Assembly (NCBI GenBank): GCA_963995505.1
Contig: OZ023181.1
Span: forward strand, 2,145,487 to 2,209,486
Reading direction: 5' to 3'
DNA length: 64,000 nt
From: Hypericum androsaemum
Taxonomy: Eukaryota > Streptophyta > Magnoliopsida > Malpighiales > Hypericaceae
Part shown: in pieces, positions 34,390-46,400 of the stretch
How the letters are laid out: every line of letters starts with the position of its first letter
Numbering within the stretch: the stretch's first letter is position 1
Position numbers and translations under genes: made by a program
The notes under the pieces: model-generated
What the model was told of the DNA's origin: nothing
Database searches by the model: none
The model's input: the letters and a program-made list of their open reading frames with translations, nothing else

Positions 34390-36030
34390 AATAAAAAAGA
34401 ACGGACTCGGGAGTTCAGGGAGTCGGGATCCGTGGTCGGGGGGTCGGGGGTCTGGCGGTCCAGTGGTCCGGGGGCTCGTGGTCGGGGTTCCAGCATTTCG
34501 GGGGTTCGGCGGTTCGGTTGTCCAGGGGTCCGTGGTTTGGGGGTCTGTGGCTTGGGGGTCCGATGATCGTAGCTTGGGGGTCCAATGATCGTAGCTTGGG
34601 GGTCCGACGGTCCGGAGGTCCATGGTCCGGTTGTCCGAGGGTCCGGTGGTCTAGTTGTCCGGGGTCCGTGGTTCGGTGGTTCGTGGTCTGGTAGTTCGGG
34701 GTTCGGTGATCCGGGGTCTGGGGGTCGGTGTTCTACGGTCCGGGGCTCTGTGGTTCGGTGGTCCAATGGTACGAGGTCTGGGGTCCGCAGGTCGGTGTTT
34801 CGTGGTTCGGGGGCTCGTGGTTTGGTGGTCCAATGGTCTGGGGTCCGAGGGTTCGCGGTCCCAGAGTTTGGGGGTTCGGTGATCCCGGGTCTGTGGTCCA
34901 GGGGTCCTAGGGTCCGAAGGTCCATGGTGTGGTCCGGGATTCGGGGGTCCGTGGTCCAAGGGTCCGGGGTTTACAGTTTGGTGGTCCGTGGTCTGGTGGT
35001 CCAGGGTCCAGTGGTCCGAGGTCTGCAGTCTAGGGGTCCGTGGTTCGGTGGTCCGATGGTCTGGGGTGCGGAGGTTCGGTGGTCCGGGGTTTGTGGTTCA
35101 GTGTTTCGGGGGTCCTAGGGTCCGGTGGTCTGTCCAGGGTCCGGTGTCCGGGGGTCTGTGGTCCGTGGTCCTGGGTCCGGTGGTCCGCGGTCCAGGGGTC
35201 TGTGGTCCGGGGGTCTGGGGGTTCGGTGGTCTGCGGTCTTTGGTCCGGGGTGCCGTGGTTTGGCGATCTGTGGTCCGGTGGTCTGGGGTATGGTGGTCCT
35301 GTGGTCCGGGGGTCTGTGGTCTGAGGCTCTGTGGTCCAGTGGTCCGTGGTCCATAATTCGGTGGTCCGATGGTCCGGGGTTTGGTGGTCTGCGGTCTGGG
35401 AGTCTGGGGATTCGATGGTCCAGGGTCCGTGGTTCGATTGTCCAGGGGTCTGTGGTCCGAGGTCCATGGTTCGGTGGTCCGGTGTTCTGGGGTCCGGTGG
35501 TCCGCAGTTCATGGTTCGGGAGTCCGTGGTGGTTCGGGGGTCTGTGGTTTGGTGGTCCAGGGTCAAGGGATTCGGTTGGCCACGGTCCGAGGTTCTGTGG
35601 TCCGATGGTCCGGGGTTCGTGGTTCAGTAGTTTGAGGGTCCGGTGGTCCGTTGTTTGGGGTCTGTGGTCTGGTGATCCAGGGTCCGGTGGTCCGGGTTCC
35701 AGGGGTCTGGTGGTCCTGTTGTCCGGGGGTCCGTGGTCCGGGTGTCCGTGGTTCCGTGGTCCGATGGTCCGGGATCCGTGGTTCAGTTTTTCGGGGGTTC
35801 GGTGGTCCATGGTTCGATGGTCCGAGGTCCGTGGTTTGGTGGTCCTGTGGTCCGGGGGTCTGTGGTCCGGTGGTTCGCAGTCCGGTGGTTCGCAGTCCGG
35901 TGGTTCGGTGGTCTGTGATCTATGGTTCGGTGGTCCGGGGGTCCTAGGGTCCGGAGGTCCGTGGTCCGGTATTCGTGGTTCGGTGTTCCGAGGGTCCGGT
36001 AGTCCGGTATTCGTGGTTCGATGATTTTGG
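34390..36030. repeat. G/T-rich minisatellite, about 1.6 kb
   Basis: A degenerate array of 8-10 bp words such as GGTCCGTGG, TGGTCCGGG and GGTTCGGTGG. The plus strand is almost free of A and rich in G and T, so stop codons are rare and several frames on both strands stay open for up to 299 codons. Those frames (Pro/Thr/His/Arg-rich or Gly/Val/Ser/Trp-rich) are by-products of composition and are not called as genes. At 34296 is ACTAGTAAATACGCACGCGC, a text that often occurs near the ends of plant Helitron-like repeats, so the array may sit inside such an element; I could not find a 3' end. Confidence 0.85.
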
Positions 36031-37160
36031 GGTTGGGTTTTGAGTTTTGGATTTTGTGTTTGGATTTTGGGTATTTTAGGTTTAGAATATTGGTTTTGGA
36101 TTTGGAATTTAGGTTTGGGAATAGTTTAGAAATTTATACGTGACATTCTCTATATTATAGTAAGATGCGATTTGTAATTGCAGTGACCATGTCACAGGAT
36201 ACCCATAATGCAAATTTAGGAGAAAAATAATCATTCACCTTAAAAAATTAACGTAATCCGCTTTTGCCTTAATTTATTATTAGCACGAAACTCATATGAT
36301 TCACATGTGGAAATGGTCCCGCGGTTCCTCGAAGAAGACGACGAAATACTTTTGCTTGATAACTTTTTGATTTAGAAAAAGACCCTTTTGTCTTAAAACG
36401 TTGACGCGTAAAGGAAAAGGGAGAGGACTATCTTTTTGGTCTATAATCAAAGAAAGAACTAGAAAGGGCAAAAAAACTTTATATCCAAATTTCGGGAAAT
36501 TTAAATGCCCTTTACTTGATTAATCGTCGTTGGATGAGAATTTAGCACCTGAAATCATATTTTGTTCCTTTTCATCTCGTCAGAATTAATTGAGAAATTT
36601 TCATGAGAATCTAGCACATGAATTTAGAAACATATTTTGATTTTTCTCATCTCGTCAGAATTAATTTGAGAATTTTCATAGTGAAGTCTCAGATTAGGTA
36701 TGAAGTTTAAGAGCTTGTGACTCTAAAACAGGATTTAATGTCGTTGGTTGAGAATCTAGCACACGGAATAAAAAATTGTTTAGATTTTTTTCATCAAAAC
36801 GAATTAATTTGAGAATTTATAGTGGCTTTTCGGTATTAATTAATTTTTATGACTTATTTATAGCTAGAGCGAGTTTTATCAATGGTGCATTCTTTTTCTA
36901 TTCTGATTTTTTCGGTAAGGGTAGATTTTTTGGAATAAATTTTTACAAAGACCTGTGACTACAACTTTATACTTGTGCAAGGGGAATGCTACGTATTGGA
37001 TGGTAGATCTAGGTGGGTAGATTGCGTGCTACTGTATGTCTGGTTTAAGTGAGGTTGGGTAGAAAATTCGTTTAGGTGAGTAGGGTGTTTAGCAAGTTGC
37101 AAGAAATGCTGATGTTATTTTCTTCTTGTTTGTACGCTTTGAACTTTTTTATTAATGCAG
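36031..37160. other. Intergenic, AT-rich
   Basis: At 36030-36130 is a short TTTGGATTTTGG-type low-complexity stretch. Three similar phrases around GAGAATCTAGCACATGAA (about 36536, 36604 and 36747) suggest old local duplications. No gene. Confidence 0.4.
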
Positions 37161-37239
37161 TTATTTTCAATGAAGGCTTCATCGATTTTGAACTTCTTTT
37201 ACATTCAATGTTCTTCCACATTTAAGAGTGACTTACTTG

Positions 37240-37449
37240 GTCCAATCTCTCCTCTCATTATGCTAGCCAGGACTTGGGAGTTCTCCTGGAATCATATGGT
37301 TAACTGTGGTTTTGTGAGGAGATGAAGAGTTCCTGTCTATCGGGTCTCAAACCGTTGGTTTTTGTGATCTTTTGGGGGCATGTACTTTTGTGTATAAGCC
37401 TTATGTACATATCTTTACCTTTTTATTAATACAATTTCACTTATTAAAA
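37240..37449 (+). mobile_element. Retroposon 3' end with poly-A
   Basis: Text such as GGGGGCATGTACTTTTGTGT followed by TTTTTATTAATACAATTT and a run of eight A at 37442-37449 is the usual 3' end of plant LINE-type retroposons. The 5' limit and target repeat are not clear. Confidence 0.45.
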
Positions 37450-37899
37450 AAAATTAATGAAGTAATGCATTTCCCCTAAAAAAAGTCGCGTTTGAAGTTT
37501 TAGTTTTATAAAAGCGGTTCCCTTTTATTGTGAATTTTTGGGCTTCGTACGTGGATGACTCCCGTGACACACATGTCAACGCAGCTTGTAAAAGTTAATT
37601 ATTACTAATTAATTTTAAATTTGAGTCTGTGAAGCAATACTAAAATTTTGGTACAAAAAAATATTTTTTAAATCGGAAATTTATAAAATTCGAATCTTAT
37701 TTGATGAATATTCAGATACTATGTGATTTCTACACAAAATAAAAAATTATTATTAAATAACTTATCTTTAATCTCTATCACTATGGAATCGATTATATAT
37801 TTAAAAAAAACTGGAGAACAGTACTAATTAGTTGGGTTTAGATGGGAATCGGCATTAATTACTTGCATACGCCGGATCGTATATGTCTGACTTTTTGTG

Positions 37900-38050
37900 T
37901 GTGAAAGAAATATGTATATATTTACATATACATATACATTTATATATACATAGACATATATACATTTACATATATATTTATATATACATTTACATATACA
38001 TTTATATATACATATACATATATACATAATATATATATATATATATATAT
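37900..38050. repeat. TATACAT low-complexity repeat ending in (TA)n
   Basis: Alternating ACATATA, ATTTATA and TATACA words merge into a pure AT run at 38028-38050. The copia element at 38051 is inserted in this run, and its other side (43540-43550) continues it. Confidence 0.85.
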
Positions 38051-38323
38051 TGTTGAGTAATAAGATCGAAACGAGTAAAATACGAGACACAAGAATTACG
38101 TGGAAACCCCAAGACGGGGAGAAAACCACGGGCAAAGGAGAGTCGTCCACTATGTGAGTCCAATCGGTTACAAGGCCTCCGTGAGGGTTCTCTCTACCTC
38201 ACAACTCTCAACTAGTACAAATAAGACCTAGGCATAGGCCGTATATATATAGGAGACTAGTACTCTATTCTGATCAGGAAATAGAGCCCTACTCTAATTA
38301 GGAATTTGGAACAATCCCTAACA
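38051..38323 (-). repeat. 3' LTR of the young copia element
   Basis: Identical by eye to 43267-43539. A TATATATA box lies near 38242-38253, in the half of the LTR expected for a promoter when read on the minus strand. Confidence 0.95.
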
Positions 38324-38405
38324 AATCTCCACCTTGGACCAAATTCTATGACTCCATCTTCAACGTTTCTCCACCTTCACCATCAGCCCCTAAGGGCAAT
38401 CAGCA

Positions 38406-41400
38406 TCAAGCATGAACACCGACCAAGTCCAAGCAATGCTCGAACTTAGTACCAGAAAGCGGCTTCGTCAACATGTCTGCAGGGTTGTCCTTGGTACCCA
38501 CCTTGCTCACAACAATGTCACCTTGAGCAACATGCTCCCGAATGAAGTGGTACCTCACATTAATGTGCTTTGTCCTCTCATGATACATAGCATCCCTCGT
38601 GAGATGGATAGCACTTTGACTATCACAGTACACTGTACTGACCTGCAGCATCTCACAGATTTCACTGAAGAAACCTTTCAACCAGATAGCCTCCTTCACA
38701 CCTTCAGTTATAGCCATGTACTCCGCCTCAGTGGTAGACAACGCCACTGTGGCCTGTAGACAAGCTCTCCAACTGATAGCACATCCTCCAAGAGTGAAGA
38801 CATATCCAGATAAGGATCTGAACTTATCAAGATCTCCAGCATAATCTGAATCTACGAAACCAACAACTCCATCACTGGTGCGTCCAAACTGTAGACACAC
38901 GCCCTTGGTACCCTTCAAGTACCTCATAATCCACTCCACTGCTCTCCAATGACCTTCTCCAGGATTTGCCATAAACCTGCTAACGACACTCACAGCATAG
39001 GCCAAATCCGGGCGTGTGCAAACCATAGCATACATCAGAGAACCAACAGCATTGGAGTATGGAACACCAGACATGTAATCGACCTCAGCAGCTGACTGTG
39101 GAGATAAGGCAGACGAAAGCTGAAAATGTGTACCAAGAGGAGTACTCACAGGATTACCAGTCACATCAAACCTGTCAAGTACCTTTTCAATGTAACTCTC
39201 CTGGCTCAGAAATAATTTCCTTGCTCCTCTATCTCTGGCAATCTCCATACCAAGAATCTTCTTAGCAGGACCCAAATCTTTCATCTCAAACTCGCAACTC
39301 AACAGAGCTTTGAGCTTCCTCACCTCTCCTTTGTCACTTGCAGCAATTAACATGTCATCCACATACAGGAGCAAATACACTTGGGAACTGTCGCGTAGCC
39401 TTTTCAGGTAAACACAACTATCATACTTGCTCCTCTCATAACCATGAGAAATCATAAAGGAATCAAACCTTTTATACCACTGCCTCGGAGACTGCTTAAG
39501 GCCATACAGGGACTTCTTCAACAAGCACACATGGTCTTCTTTGCCTTCAACATGAAAACCCTCAGGCTGTGCCATATAAATCCGCTCCTCAAGCTCTCCA
39601 TTCAAGAAAGCTTTCTTCACATCAAGCTGTTCAAGCTCCAAATCCTGCATAGCAACAATACCAAGAAGAGAACGAATCGAGGTATGCTTCACAACTGGTG
39701 AAAACACCTCATTAAAGTCCACACCAGGAATCTGACTATATCCTCTAGCCACTAGTCTAGCCTTGTATCTAGGCTCTTCAACTCCAGGTATACCATCCTT
39801 CTTCTTGAATACCCACTTGCAACTGACAACCTTCTTATCCTTAGGCAGCTTAGTAATCTCCCAAGTCTTGTTCTTGTGAAGAGATTCCATCTCTTCCTCC
39901 ATAGCAACCAACCATCTAGCAGAGTCTTTCGACTTCACAGCATCTGAGTAACTAGACGGTTCTTCACAGCTATCAACTTCTTCTGCCACATTCAGGGCAA
40001 AAGCAACAATATCAGCCTCACCCAACTTCTGTGGAGGCCTGATAATTCTTCTGGGCCTGTCTCTAGCAATAGAATACGGTGGCTCCCTCTCAACTGTGCC
40101 AACATTCTCAGCTTCATCAGACAACCCACCATGAGTAGGACCATGACAATCAACATCACGGAAGGAACTAGCTTCTGGATCATCATCAAACTCCACCTGC
40201 ACTTTTGACTTTTGCAAGTCCACACTTGGAGCACTCGGAACACCAGGTGAAGAAATATCCTCCCTCTTACTCAGCATGTCTGTCTCTTTGAAAATAACAT
40301 TCCTACTCAACAAGACCTTAGACAGCTCGGGACACCACAACTTGTATCCCTTCACTCCAGAAGCATAGCCAATGAAGATACATTTCACAGATCTTGGCTC
40401 TAACTTGCCATTATTCACATGAGCATAGGCAGGGCACCCAAATATCTTCAAATCAGCATAATTAGGAGGATTTCCAGACCACAATTCTTCAGGTACCTTG
40501 CCATCAAGTGATGCATGAGGTGAACGATTGACAAGGTGACAGGCAGTGGAAGCAGCTTCAGCCCAAAACGACTTAGGCAAACCAGCATTTGACAGCATAC
40601 AACGAACTTTCTCCAACAAAGTTCTGTTCATTCTTTCAGCGACTCCATTCTGTTGAGGTGTACCAGGGATTGTCTTATGCCTGACAATACCCTCATTCTT
40701 GCAGAACTCATCAAACCAACTAGAGCAAAACTCCAATCCATTGTCTGTGCGGAGATGCTTGACATCTCTCCCAGTCTGCTTCTCAATCATAGTCTTCCAC
40801 TGCTTGAAAGTGACAAAGACATGATCCTTGCTCTTCAAGAAGAACGCCCACACCTTCCTTGAATAATCATCAATGATAGTCAGCATATACTTGGAACCAT
40901 TCTTTGTTGCAACTTGAGACGGTCCCCAAAGATCAGAATGAACATAGTCAAGTTTTCCCTTTGTAGTGTGCACACCTTTCTGAAAACTGACTTTCTTCTG
41001 CTTGCCAAACACACAGTGCTCACAAAATTCAAGCTTCCCAATACCCTGTCCACATAATAATCCTCTCCTATTCAGCTCGGTCATGCCTTTCTCACTCATG
41101 TGACCAAGTCGCATATGCCACAATGAGGTATTCTCAGAATCTGTCAACGAGCCAGATGCAGCAGCAGCAGTCCCTGTAACTGTAGAACCCTGCAAAACAT
41201 ACAGATTTCTAACCTCCTTTTTGGCTTTCATATGCACTAATGAGTTCTTACTCACACGAAGAACTCCACCTTCTCCGGTATACTTGTACCCCAATGTATC
41301 AAGAGTACTCAACGAAATCAAGTTCCGCTTCAAATCAGGGATATGCCTCACATTCGTCAAGGTTCGAATGACACCATCATGCATCTTGATCTTCACTGTG

Positions 41401-42455
41401 CCAATACCAACAACCTTGCAGACAAAATTATTTCCCATGAGAACATTACCCTCAGCACGTTCATATGTTGAAAACCAGTCCCGGATAGGACACATATGAA
41501 ACGTACAAGCAGAATCAAGGACCCAGGCAGCATCAACTTTAGACTTCCCATCAATCACAGACAAAAGGTCTCCATCAGATTCTTCTTTCTGAGTGGTGGT
41601 GGCAACACTAGCACTGCCGCTATCATAACTTTCTCCTTTCGGAGTACTGGACTTTTCGCCCTTCTTCTTGTTCTTCAACTCCGGACAGAACCATTTAATA
41701 TGCCCAACCTTATGACAATTGAAACAAGTCTTATCCTTGTGCCTTGACCTTGATTTGCTTCTGCTCTTCTTCCTCGAACCAGACTTAGCATTCCTCTCCT
41801 CATACCTCCCTCTCATAACCAAGCCAGTCCCTTCGCTATTTTCAGAGGAACTCACAGTGTGCTTATCAATTCTCTCTTTCTCCAAGAGCGAATCATGAAC
41901 ATTATCCCAACTCAGAGTATCATGGCTGAACAACAGAGTATCTCTGAATTGCTGATAAGAAACAGGCAACGAGCACAATAACAATAAAGCAAGATCTTCA
42001 TCATCATATTTCACATCCAGAGTTCTAAGATCAGCCACTATATCCTTAAATTCATTAAGGTGGTCATGAACAGACTTATCTTCTTGCATCCGGATAGAAA
42101 ACAGTCGTTGCTTCAAGCACAGTTTGTTGGTCAAACTCTTGGGCATGCACAACTTTTCAAGCTTTGCCCATAATGAGGAAGCGGTTGTCTCCTTCAACAC
42201 GTCCCGCAAAATATCATCTGACAGATGCAACTGGATCTGACTCACAGCCTTACGGTTCTTTGACGCCTTCATCGCATCATCCCAACTCGAAGGCATCGAC
42301 TTCTCATCAAGTAGAGTCTCATCCAGCTCTAAATGTGTCAGAATAGCGCGCATCTTGACCTGCCACAAGGAAAAATTAGTTTTCCTCGTCAATTGAGGAA
42401 TCTCGTACTTCATCGAAGTCATCCTGAAAACACTCGAACCAAGAAATCCGCTCAA
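38406..42455 (-). CDS. Copia gag-pol polyprotein, 1349 residues, intact
   Basis: The frame carries all domains in copia order. A UBN2-type gag spans about residues 12-200 and is followed by an SR/RK-rich stretch. A CCHC knuckle is at residues 244-257 ([14 protein letters not shown]). The aspartic protease has [12 protein letters not shown] from 311. The integrase zinc region has H447 and H451 then CEHC at 478-481, and the integrase core acidic triad is D508, D571 and E607, with the family spacing of 35 residues between the last two. Reverse transcriptase has YVDDM at 1031. RNase H has the [10 protein letters not shown] motif, and the frame ends in GVHA. No stop or frameshift interrupts it. 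The first methionine gives an 11-residue extension before [11 protein letters not shown], which may be the true start. The product would assemble into virus-like particles and copy the element RNA; activity is inferred. Confidence 0.95.
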   Translation of the reverse strand: MSGFLGSSVFRMTSMKYEIPQLTRKTNFSLWQVKMRAILTHLELDETLLDEKSMPSSWDDAMKASKNRKAVSQIQLHLSDDILRDVLKETTASSLWAKLEKLCMPKSLTNKLCLKQRLFSIRMQEDKSVHDHLNEFKDIVADLRTLDVKYDDEDLALLLLCSLPVSYQQFRDTLLFSHDTLSWDNVHDSLLEKERIDKHTVSSSENSEGTGLVMRGRYEERNAKSGSRKKSRSKSRSRHKDKTCFNCHKVGHIKWFCPELKNKKKGEKSSTPKGESYDSGSASVATTTQKEESDGDLLSVIDGKSKVDAAWVLDSACTFHMCPIRDWFSTYERAEGNVLMGNNFVCKVVGIGTVKIKMHDGVIRTLTNVRHIPDLKRNLISLSTLDTLGYKYTGEGGVLRVSKNSLVHMKAKKEVRNLYVLQGSTVTGTAAAASGSLTDSENTSLWHMRLGHMSEKGMTELNRRGLLCGQGIGKLEFCEHCVFGKQKKVSFQKGVHTTKGKLDYVHSDLWGPSQVATKNGSKYMLTIIDDYSRKVWAFFLKSKDHVFVTFKQWKTMIEKQTGRDVKHLRTDNGLEFCSSWFDEFCKNEGIVRHKTIPGTPQQNGVAERMNRTLLEKVRCMLSNAGLPKSFWAEAASTACHLVNRSPHASLDGKVPEELWSGNPPNYADLKIFGCPAYAHVNNGKLEPRSVKCIFIGYASGVKGYKLWCPELSKVLLSRNVIFKETDMLSKREDISSPGVPSAPSVDLQKSKVQVEFDDDPEASSFRDVDCHGPTHGGLSDEAENVGTVEREPPYSIARDRPRRIIRPPQKLGEADIVAFALNVAEEVDSCEEPSSYSDAVKSKDSARWLVAMEEEMESLHKNKTWEITKLPKDKKVVSCKWVFKKKDGIPGVEEPRYKARLVARGYSQIPGVDFNEVFSPVVKHTSIRSLLGIVAMQDLELEQLDVKKAFLNGELEERIYMAQPEGFHVEGKEDHVCLLKKSLYGLKQSPRQWYKRFDSFMISHGYERSKYDSCVYLKRLRDSSQVYLLLYVDDMLIAASDKGEVRKLKALLSCEFEMKDLGPAKKILGMEIARDRGARKLFLSQESYIEKVLDRFDVTGNPVSTPLGTHFQLSSALSPQSAAEVDYMSGVPYSNAVGSLMYAMVCTRPDLAYAVSVVSRFMANPGEGHWRAVEWIMRYLKGTKGVCLQFGRTSDGVVGFVDSDYAGDLDKFRSLSGYVFTLGGCAISWRACLQATVALSTTEAEYMAITEGVKEAIWLKGFFSEICEMLQVSTVYCDSQSAIHLTRDAMYHERTKHINVRYHFIREHVAQGDIVVSKVGTKDNPADMLTKPLSGTKFEHCLDLVGVHA

Positions 42456-43118
42456 AACAGGTTAGAAAACCAAAATCAGCCAAAACAGTTGACTTTTGGT
42501 CAACCAGTCAAGCTGTTGACCAAGTCAACTCGGAAATTAGGGTTTTTAACCCAAAACTCCAAAGGGGCGGCGGCTTGGCGACGGGCCACCACGACTGGGC
42601 GGCGGTCGGCGCGAGCTTGCTCGCGCCGGCGAGTGGGCACGACGGTGGCGGTGCTGGGCGGTGGTGGCAGCGGCGGCTCAGGTTTGAGCGAGATTTTCTC
42701 TCTCCCCGACGGTCCTCTCTCTCTTCCCAAAAAACGGCGAACGGCGGCGCGACGAGCAGCTCCAAGGCGACGAGCGAGCGGGTCGGTCCCCTCCAGGCGA
42801 TGGGCGACGGCGCGGTGACGGGGCGCGGGCCTCCTCCACGGGCGACGGGTTCCGATCTCAAAGAACCCCGAGAACTCCCTCTCTCTCCCCGATTCTTCTC
42901 CGACTTCCCCGAAGACAGCGAGCGGCGGGACGACGCCGGACTCCTCGGGCAGCAGCGGACGGACGAGCGGGCGGCGGTCGGCTGGCTGAACGGCGGCAGC
43001 TCCAAGGGATCTCAAAAAACCCTAAATCTCGATTTTCCCCAAATCGGTTTACTGTTCACGGATTTTTTTTTTTTTCGTGTCAAATACTCGTATACTCAGA
43101 TCCGGCTCTGATACCAAT
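42456..43118 (-). other. Long GC-rich leader of the copia element
   Basis: Between the primer-binding site and gag lie 650 bases; 42560-43010 is strongly GC-rich. On the sense (minus) strand two overlapping frames of 171 (43015-42500) and 165 codons (43005-42508) stay open, Arg/Pro/Ala-rich and without a known domain. They could be upstream frames or just a result of composition. Confidence 0.6.
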
Positions 43119-43261
43119 TGTTGAGTAATAAGATCGAAACGAGTAAAATACGAGACACAAGAATTACGTGGAAACCCCAAGACGGGGAGAAAACCACGGG
43201 CAAAGGAGAGTCGTCCACTATGTGAGTCCAATCGGTTACAAGGCCTCCGTGAGGGTTCTCT
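43119..43261 (-). repeat. Extra partial LTR copy (3' half)
   Basis: This repeats the last 143 bases of the LTR (minus-strand sense) and directly abuts the primer-binding site. Five bases, TTTAT, separate it from the full LTR. It begins some 60 bases past the TATA box, close to but not at the predicted transcription start, so it covers most of R plus U5. Confidence 0.92.
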
Positions 43262-43266
43262 TTTAT

Positions 43267-43539
43267 TGTTGAGTAATAAGATCGAAACGAGTAAAATACG
43301 AGACACAAGAATTACGTGGAAACCCCAAGACGGGGAGAAAACCACGGGCAAAGGAGAGTCGTCCACTATGTGAGTCCAATCGGTTACAAGGCCTCCGTGA
43401 GGGTTCTCTCTACCTCACAACTCTCAACTAGTACAAATAAGACCTAGGCATAGGCCGTATATATATAGGAGACTAGTACTCTATTCTGATCAGGAAATAG
43501 AGCCCTACTCTAATTAGGAATTTGGAACAATCCCTAACA
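43267..43539 (-). repeat. 5' LTR of the young copia element
   Basis: Full-length 273-bp LTR, TGTTAG...CAACA on the minus strand. Confidence 0.95.
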
Positions 43540-43599
43540 TATATATATATTTCTTTCAAAAAAAAGTTATGTATATTTTATCAAGTCGGAAAATCCGAA

Positions 43600-44730
43600 T
43601 ACAAAAGTTCATCTAGGGTCGGATCGTGACAGGAAAACCAATCTGGGGGAAGTAAAGAAAGCCTAGAGGACTTACTGACCCAATCCTCTGCACAGTTTTG
43701 TGACTTAGGGACAAAATTAATATTACAAAAGGGCAATCCGCTAAGGGAGAGTATAAGATAAATTATAAGTTATTCGAGTTCCCAATCAACTGCAGGCCCC
43801 GGATAATGCAAAAAAGGAAAGGCTAATTTGCAGTCTGTATCAATGGTTGATGTGGAACTCGCAAAATGATCCTTAACCAAGTTAATGGCCCGCTGAATGG
43901 CCTTAAGTTCGGCCTCCAAGGGGGACCTAGCAAAACAGAGAGGAGCAAGACCAGCAACGAGGTGGCCACGATAGTCTCTGGCAATTGTGACGAGGCCGGC
44001 ATGATCCGTAGAAGCTGACCAAGATGCATCACAACTAAGCTTCACGTCTCCGTCATTTGTGAGAGACCATGGAGCTTGGTGTGGAGCTAGATTCTGCAGA
44101 GCCGAAGATGCCTGCAAAAACTCATCATAAAGATTATAAGCTCGAGAAAAAGTAAGCATAAGGTTGATGGACACCCTTTCGAAAATTAGTTTGTTACGAG
44201 CATTCTAAATACACCAGCACAAGTACAAAGTGAAGAGTAACATATTACAACCATCAGCAACAGCATGCAAAGCAAATAAAGAACACAACCAATGACTGAA
44301 GCTCGTAGTAGCATAAGCATGGGAGCAACAATTCAAGGGACTAGCAATCCAAAAGGCACGGGCATGAGAATAATCAAATAAGAGATGCATAATAGATTCG
44401 TCAGCAGAGAAGCACAGCTGGCAAATAGCAGAAGGAGCCAACCATCGACGATGTAAATTCTCAAAAGTAGGGACAGCGTTATTAGCCAATTGCCAAATGA
44501 AGTTCTTGGCCCGCAGAACCATTTTGAGCTTCCAAATGGACTTTCAAATACCCAGGTCAAAAGGAGGGGAGCTGGAAGTTGCAACGTTGAGCGCGCCAGA
44601 AAGGTTGCGCAGGGACTTGAAATGGTGGTACCCCATCTTCACCGAATAGAAACCATCCTTTGAGAATTGCCAAACTGTTTTATCATTAGTGCCATGCTGG
44701 CAGATTTGGATCTTGACAACGCCGGTGTGT
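43600..44730 (-). pseudogene. 5'-truncated LINE: zinc-binding RT tail and RNase H
   Basis: Read on the minus strand, 44715-44522 gives TVWQFSKDGFYSVKMGYHHF. Next, 44522-44205 gives MVLRAKNFIWQLANNAVPTF with CQLCF and HLLFDY, the zf-RVT region of plant LINEs. Then 44174-43770 gives an RNase H domain with CDASWSASTDHAGLVTIARD, EAELKAIQRAI and DTDCKLAF. Frameshifts and stops separate the blocks, and the reverse transcriptase core is absent. The element is dead. Target repeats could not be identified. Confidence 0.82.
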
Positions 44731-46074
44731 CACGAGTCAACGGAACTCCCTAGTCAATAATTATATAAAAAAACATATGTTGTCAAAATAATTACTATGT
44801 CAAAATCAGGTAAATAATAAATAACAAGATTATCCATATTAAATTTTGACACAACTAATCGTAGATTAAAAGGGAATTTTTTTTTGCAAGTATAAAATAT
44901 CGAGTTACATATTATCTTATCATGTTGGTTTTTGGTAAGTGATTTTATCATTTTTAGTTGAGTATAAAGATTCTAACTTGGTATCAGAGCGAGTTGGTCT
45001 TGTGTCAATCATTTTTCTTATATGATCTTAGTTCATTGCAGGTCAGTGAGTCAAACTTCGTGCAGACTTGATTTTAAAGTTTAGAAAGATTGTGACAATT
45101 AGTCATGGCATAATTTTTTTGATAGGCAAATGACAGACATGATCTGAAAGTCATCCTAGTAGTGGATAACATATGATTGTGTCAGCCTAGTTACCTTTTT
45201 TTTGCATATCTTACTCGATTTCATCGAATGGAGCTTCTCCGCTCCTTGGATGACTTCCGAACCCCTATCTTGTTCCTCTCCTGATCCTTCAATTGATGGC
45301 TTCTTCTTTTTTCCTCCTTTGCTCCTCCAAGATTCTCCAATCCTTCCCCATATTCTCTATAATCTCTCTCGATTATCCTTTGCTCTGTTCTCTCCTCTTG
45401 TCCCACTCTAAATTTGTTTCTGTTGATGTTTGTTTCCTTTCCATCTCTTCTCCCTCGCTCGTGATCTATACGTATTAGAATCGGTATTATCTAATTATTA
45501 CTATAATATAATTCTCACATGTTTTGACTGTTCTAATATTATATTTTAGACCATATCCATATAAGATATCAATTTAATAAATCTTTCATAAAATCTAAAG
45601 AATAAAAAATATCGAATCATTCCTGTGTTGGTTTGGTTTTTAGATGTTGGCTTATGCAAAGAAGAACAAGAACATTTTCCTTAGAATAATTGAATTACAA
45701 AGGACTTATTAAACATATATTTTTTTAAATACATAACAAGCATCACCAGCATGGATTAAAGGAATGCAGAACTTGATGCAAGTAGAGAAGGAAAGGGAGC
45801 GAAACAATCATCTGAAGAAATAAATTTATTCCTTCACATGATTGTTTCGGGTCAGGATTTGGCAGGGGGTGCATTTTTCGTTCCGTCTGGGAAATACCCC
45901 ATTGGTGACACGTGTATGGAGAGAGGGAAGGGAGTTGGGGCTCTCATGGGAGTTACCTCCCCTTTTTTTTAAAATTTTATCCTATTCGTATATTAAACTG
46001 AAATAAATCAAATTGATATATTATTTAATTTTTTATTATAAGTATTAATTAATATTAATATTTTAATATAACAT
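44731..46074. other. Intergenic with an LTR-retrotransposon relic
   Basis: At 44979-44990 is TGGTATCAGAGC, the classic initiator-Met primer-binding site of plant LTR elements, preceded by an LTR-end-like text but by no terminal CA and followed by no coding sequence. The rest is AT-rich, with a pyrimidine-rich patch at 45200-45480 and no gene that I can support. Confidence 0.4.
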
Positions 46075-46385
46075 GTTATGCCATTTTATCATAACCGGAT
46101 GTGCCATTTTGCATAACCGGACAAGTTATTTTATCGTAACCGAGCTACCATTTGATTAATTATTTAATTAATTATAAGTTTTATTAAATATTAACCTGAC
46201 ATGTCATTTAACATAACCTAGGCATGCCATTTGACATAACGTGGACTGCCATTTGATATAACCTAGGAATGCCATTTGACATGATCTGTGCATGCATTTT
46301 GACATAACCTAGACATGTCATTTGATATAAACTGTGCATGCCATTTCACTTAACCTCGCCATGCCATTTGATATAACATAGGCTT
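46075..46385. repeat. Degenerate tandem repeat, unit about 22 bp
   Basis: About 12 loose copies of a unit near CATGCCATTTGACATAACCT. Two further copies occur at 46925-46980, on the other side of the next array, so the 178-bp array may have been inserted into, or expanded within, this repeat. Confidence 0.8.
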
Positions 46386-46400
46386 GTAACTCGTCAGCTA

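Larger units (their letters stand above)
38051..43539 (-). mobile_element. Young, apparently complete Ty1/copia retrotransposon
   Basis: The LTRs at 38051-38323 and 43267-43539 are both 273 bp and appear identical by eye. In element orientation they start TGTTAGGGATTG and end CTCAACA. The flanking TATAT on each side fits a 5-bp target repeat but lies in a (TA)n run, so this is not proof. On the minus strand the primer-binding site ATTGGTATCAGAGCC lies at 43118-43104, and a polypurine tract AAGGTGGAGATT lies next to the 3' LTR at about 38324. One uninterrupted gag-pol frame is present. Identical LTRs plus an intact frame mean recent insertion. The 5' end is unusual: an additional partial LTR sits between the full LTR and the primer-binding site. 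Confidence 0.96.

Noticed and set aside
35125..36024. A 299-codon open frame and several others on both strands in 34.4-36.0 kb
   Set aside because: The plus strand has almost no A, so stop codons are rare in every frame. The translations are simple repeats that follow the DNA units. No start context, domain or codon signal.
42575..43111. Plus-strand frame of 178 codons in the copia leader
   Set aside because: It runs antisense to the element in very GC-rich DNA and has no recognisable domain; composition explains it.
44979..44990. Primer-binding site TGGTATCAGAGC suggesting a further LTR retrotransposon
   Set aside because: No LTR end with CA directly before it and no gag-pol after it; kept only as a relic remark in the region entry.
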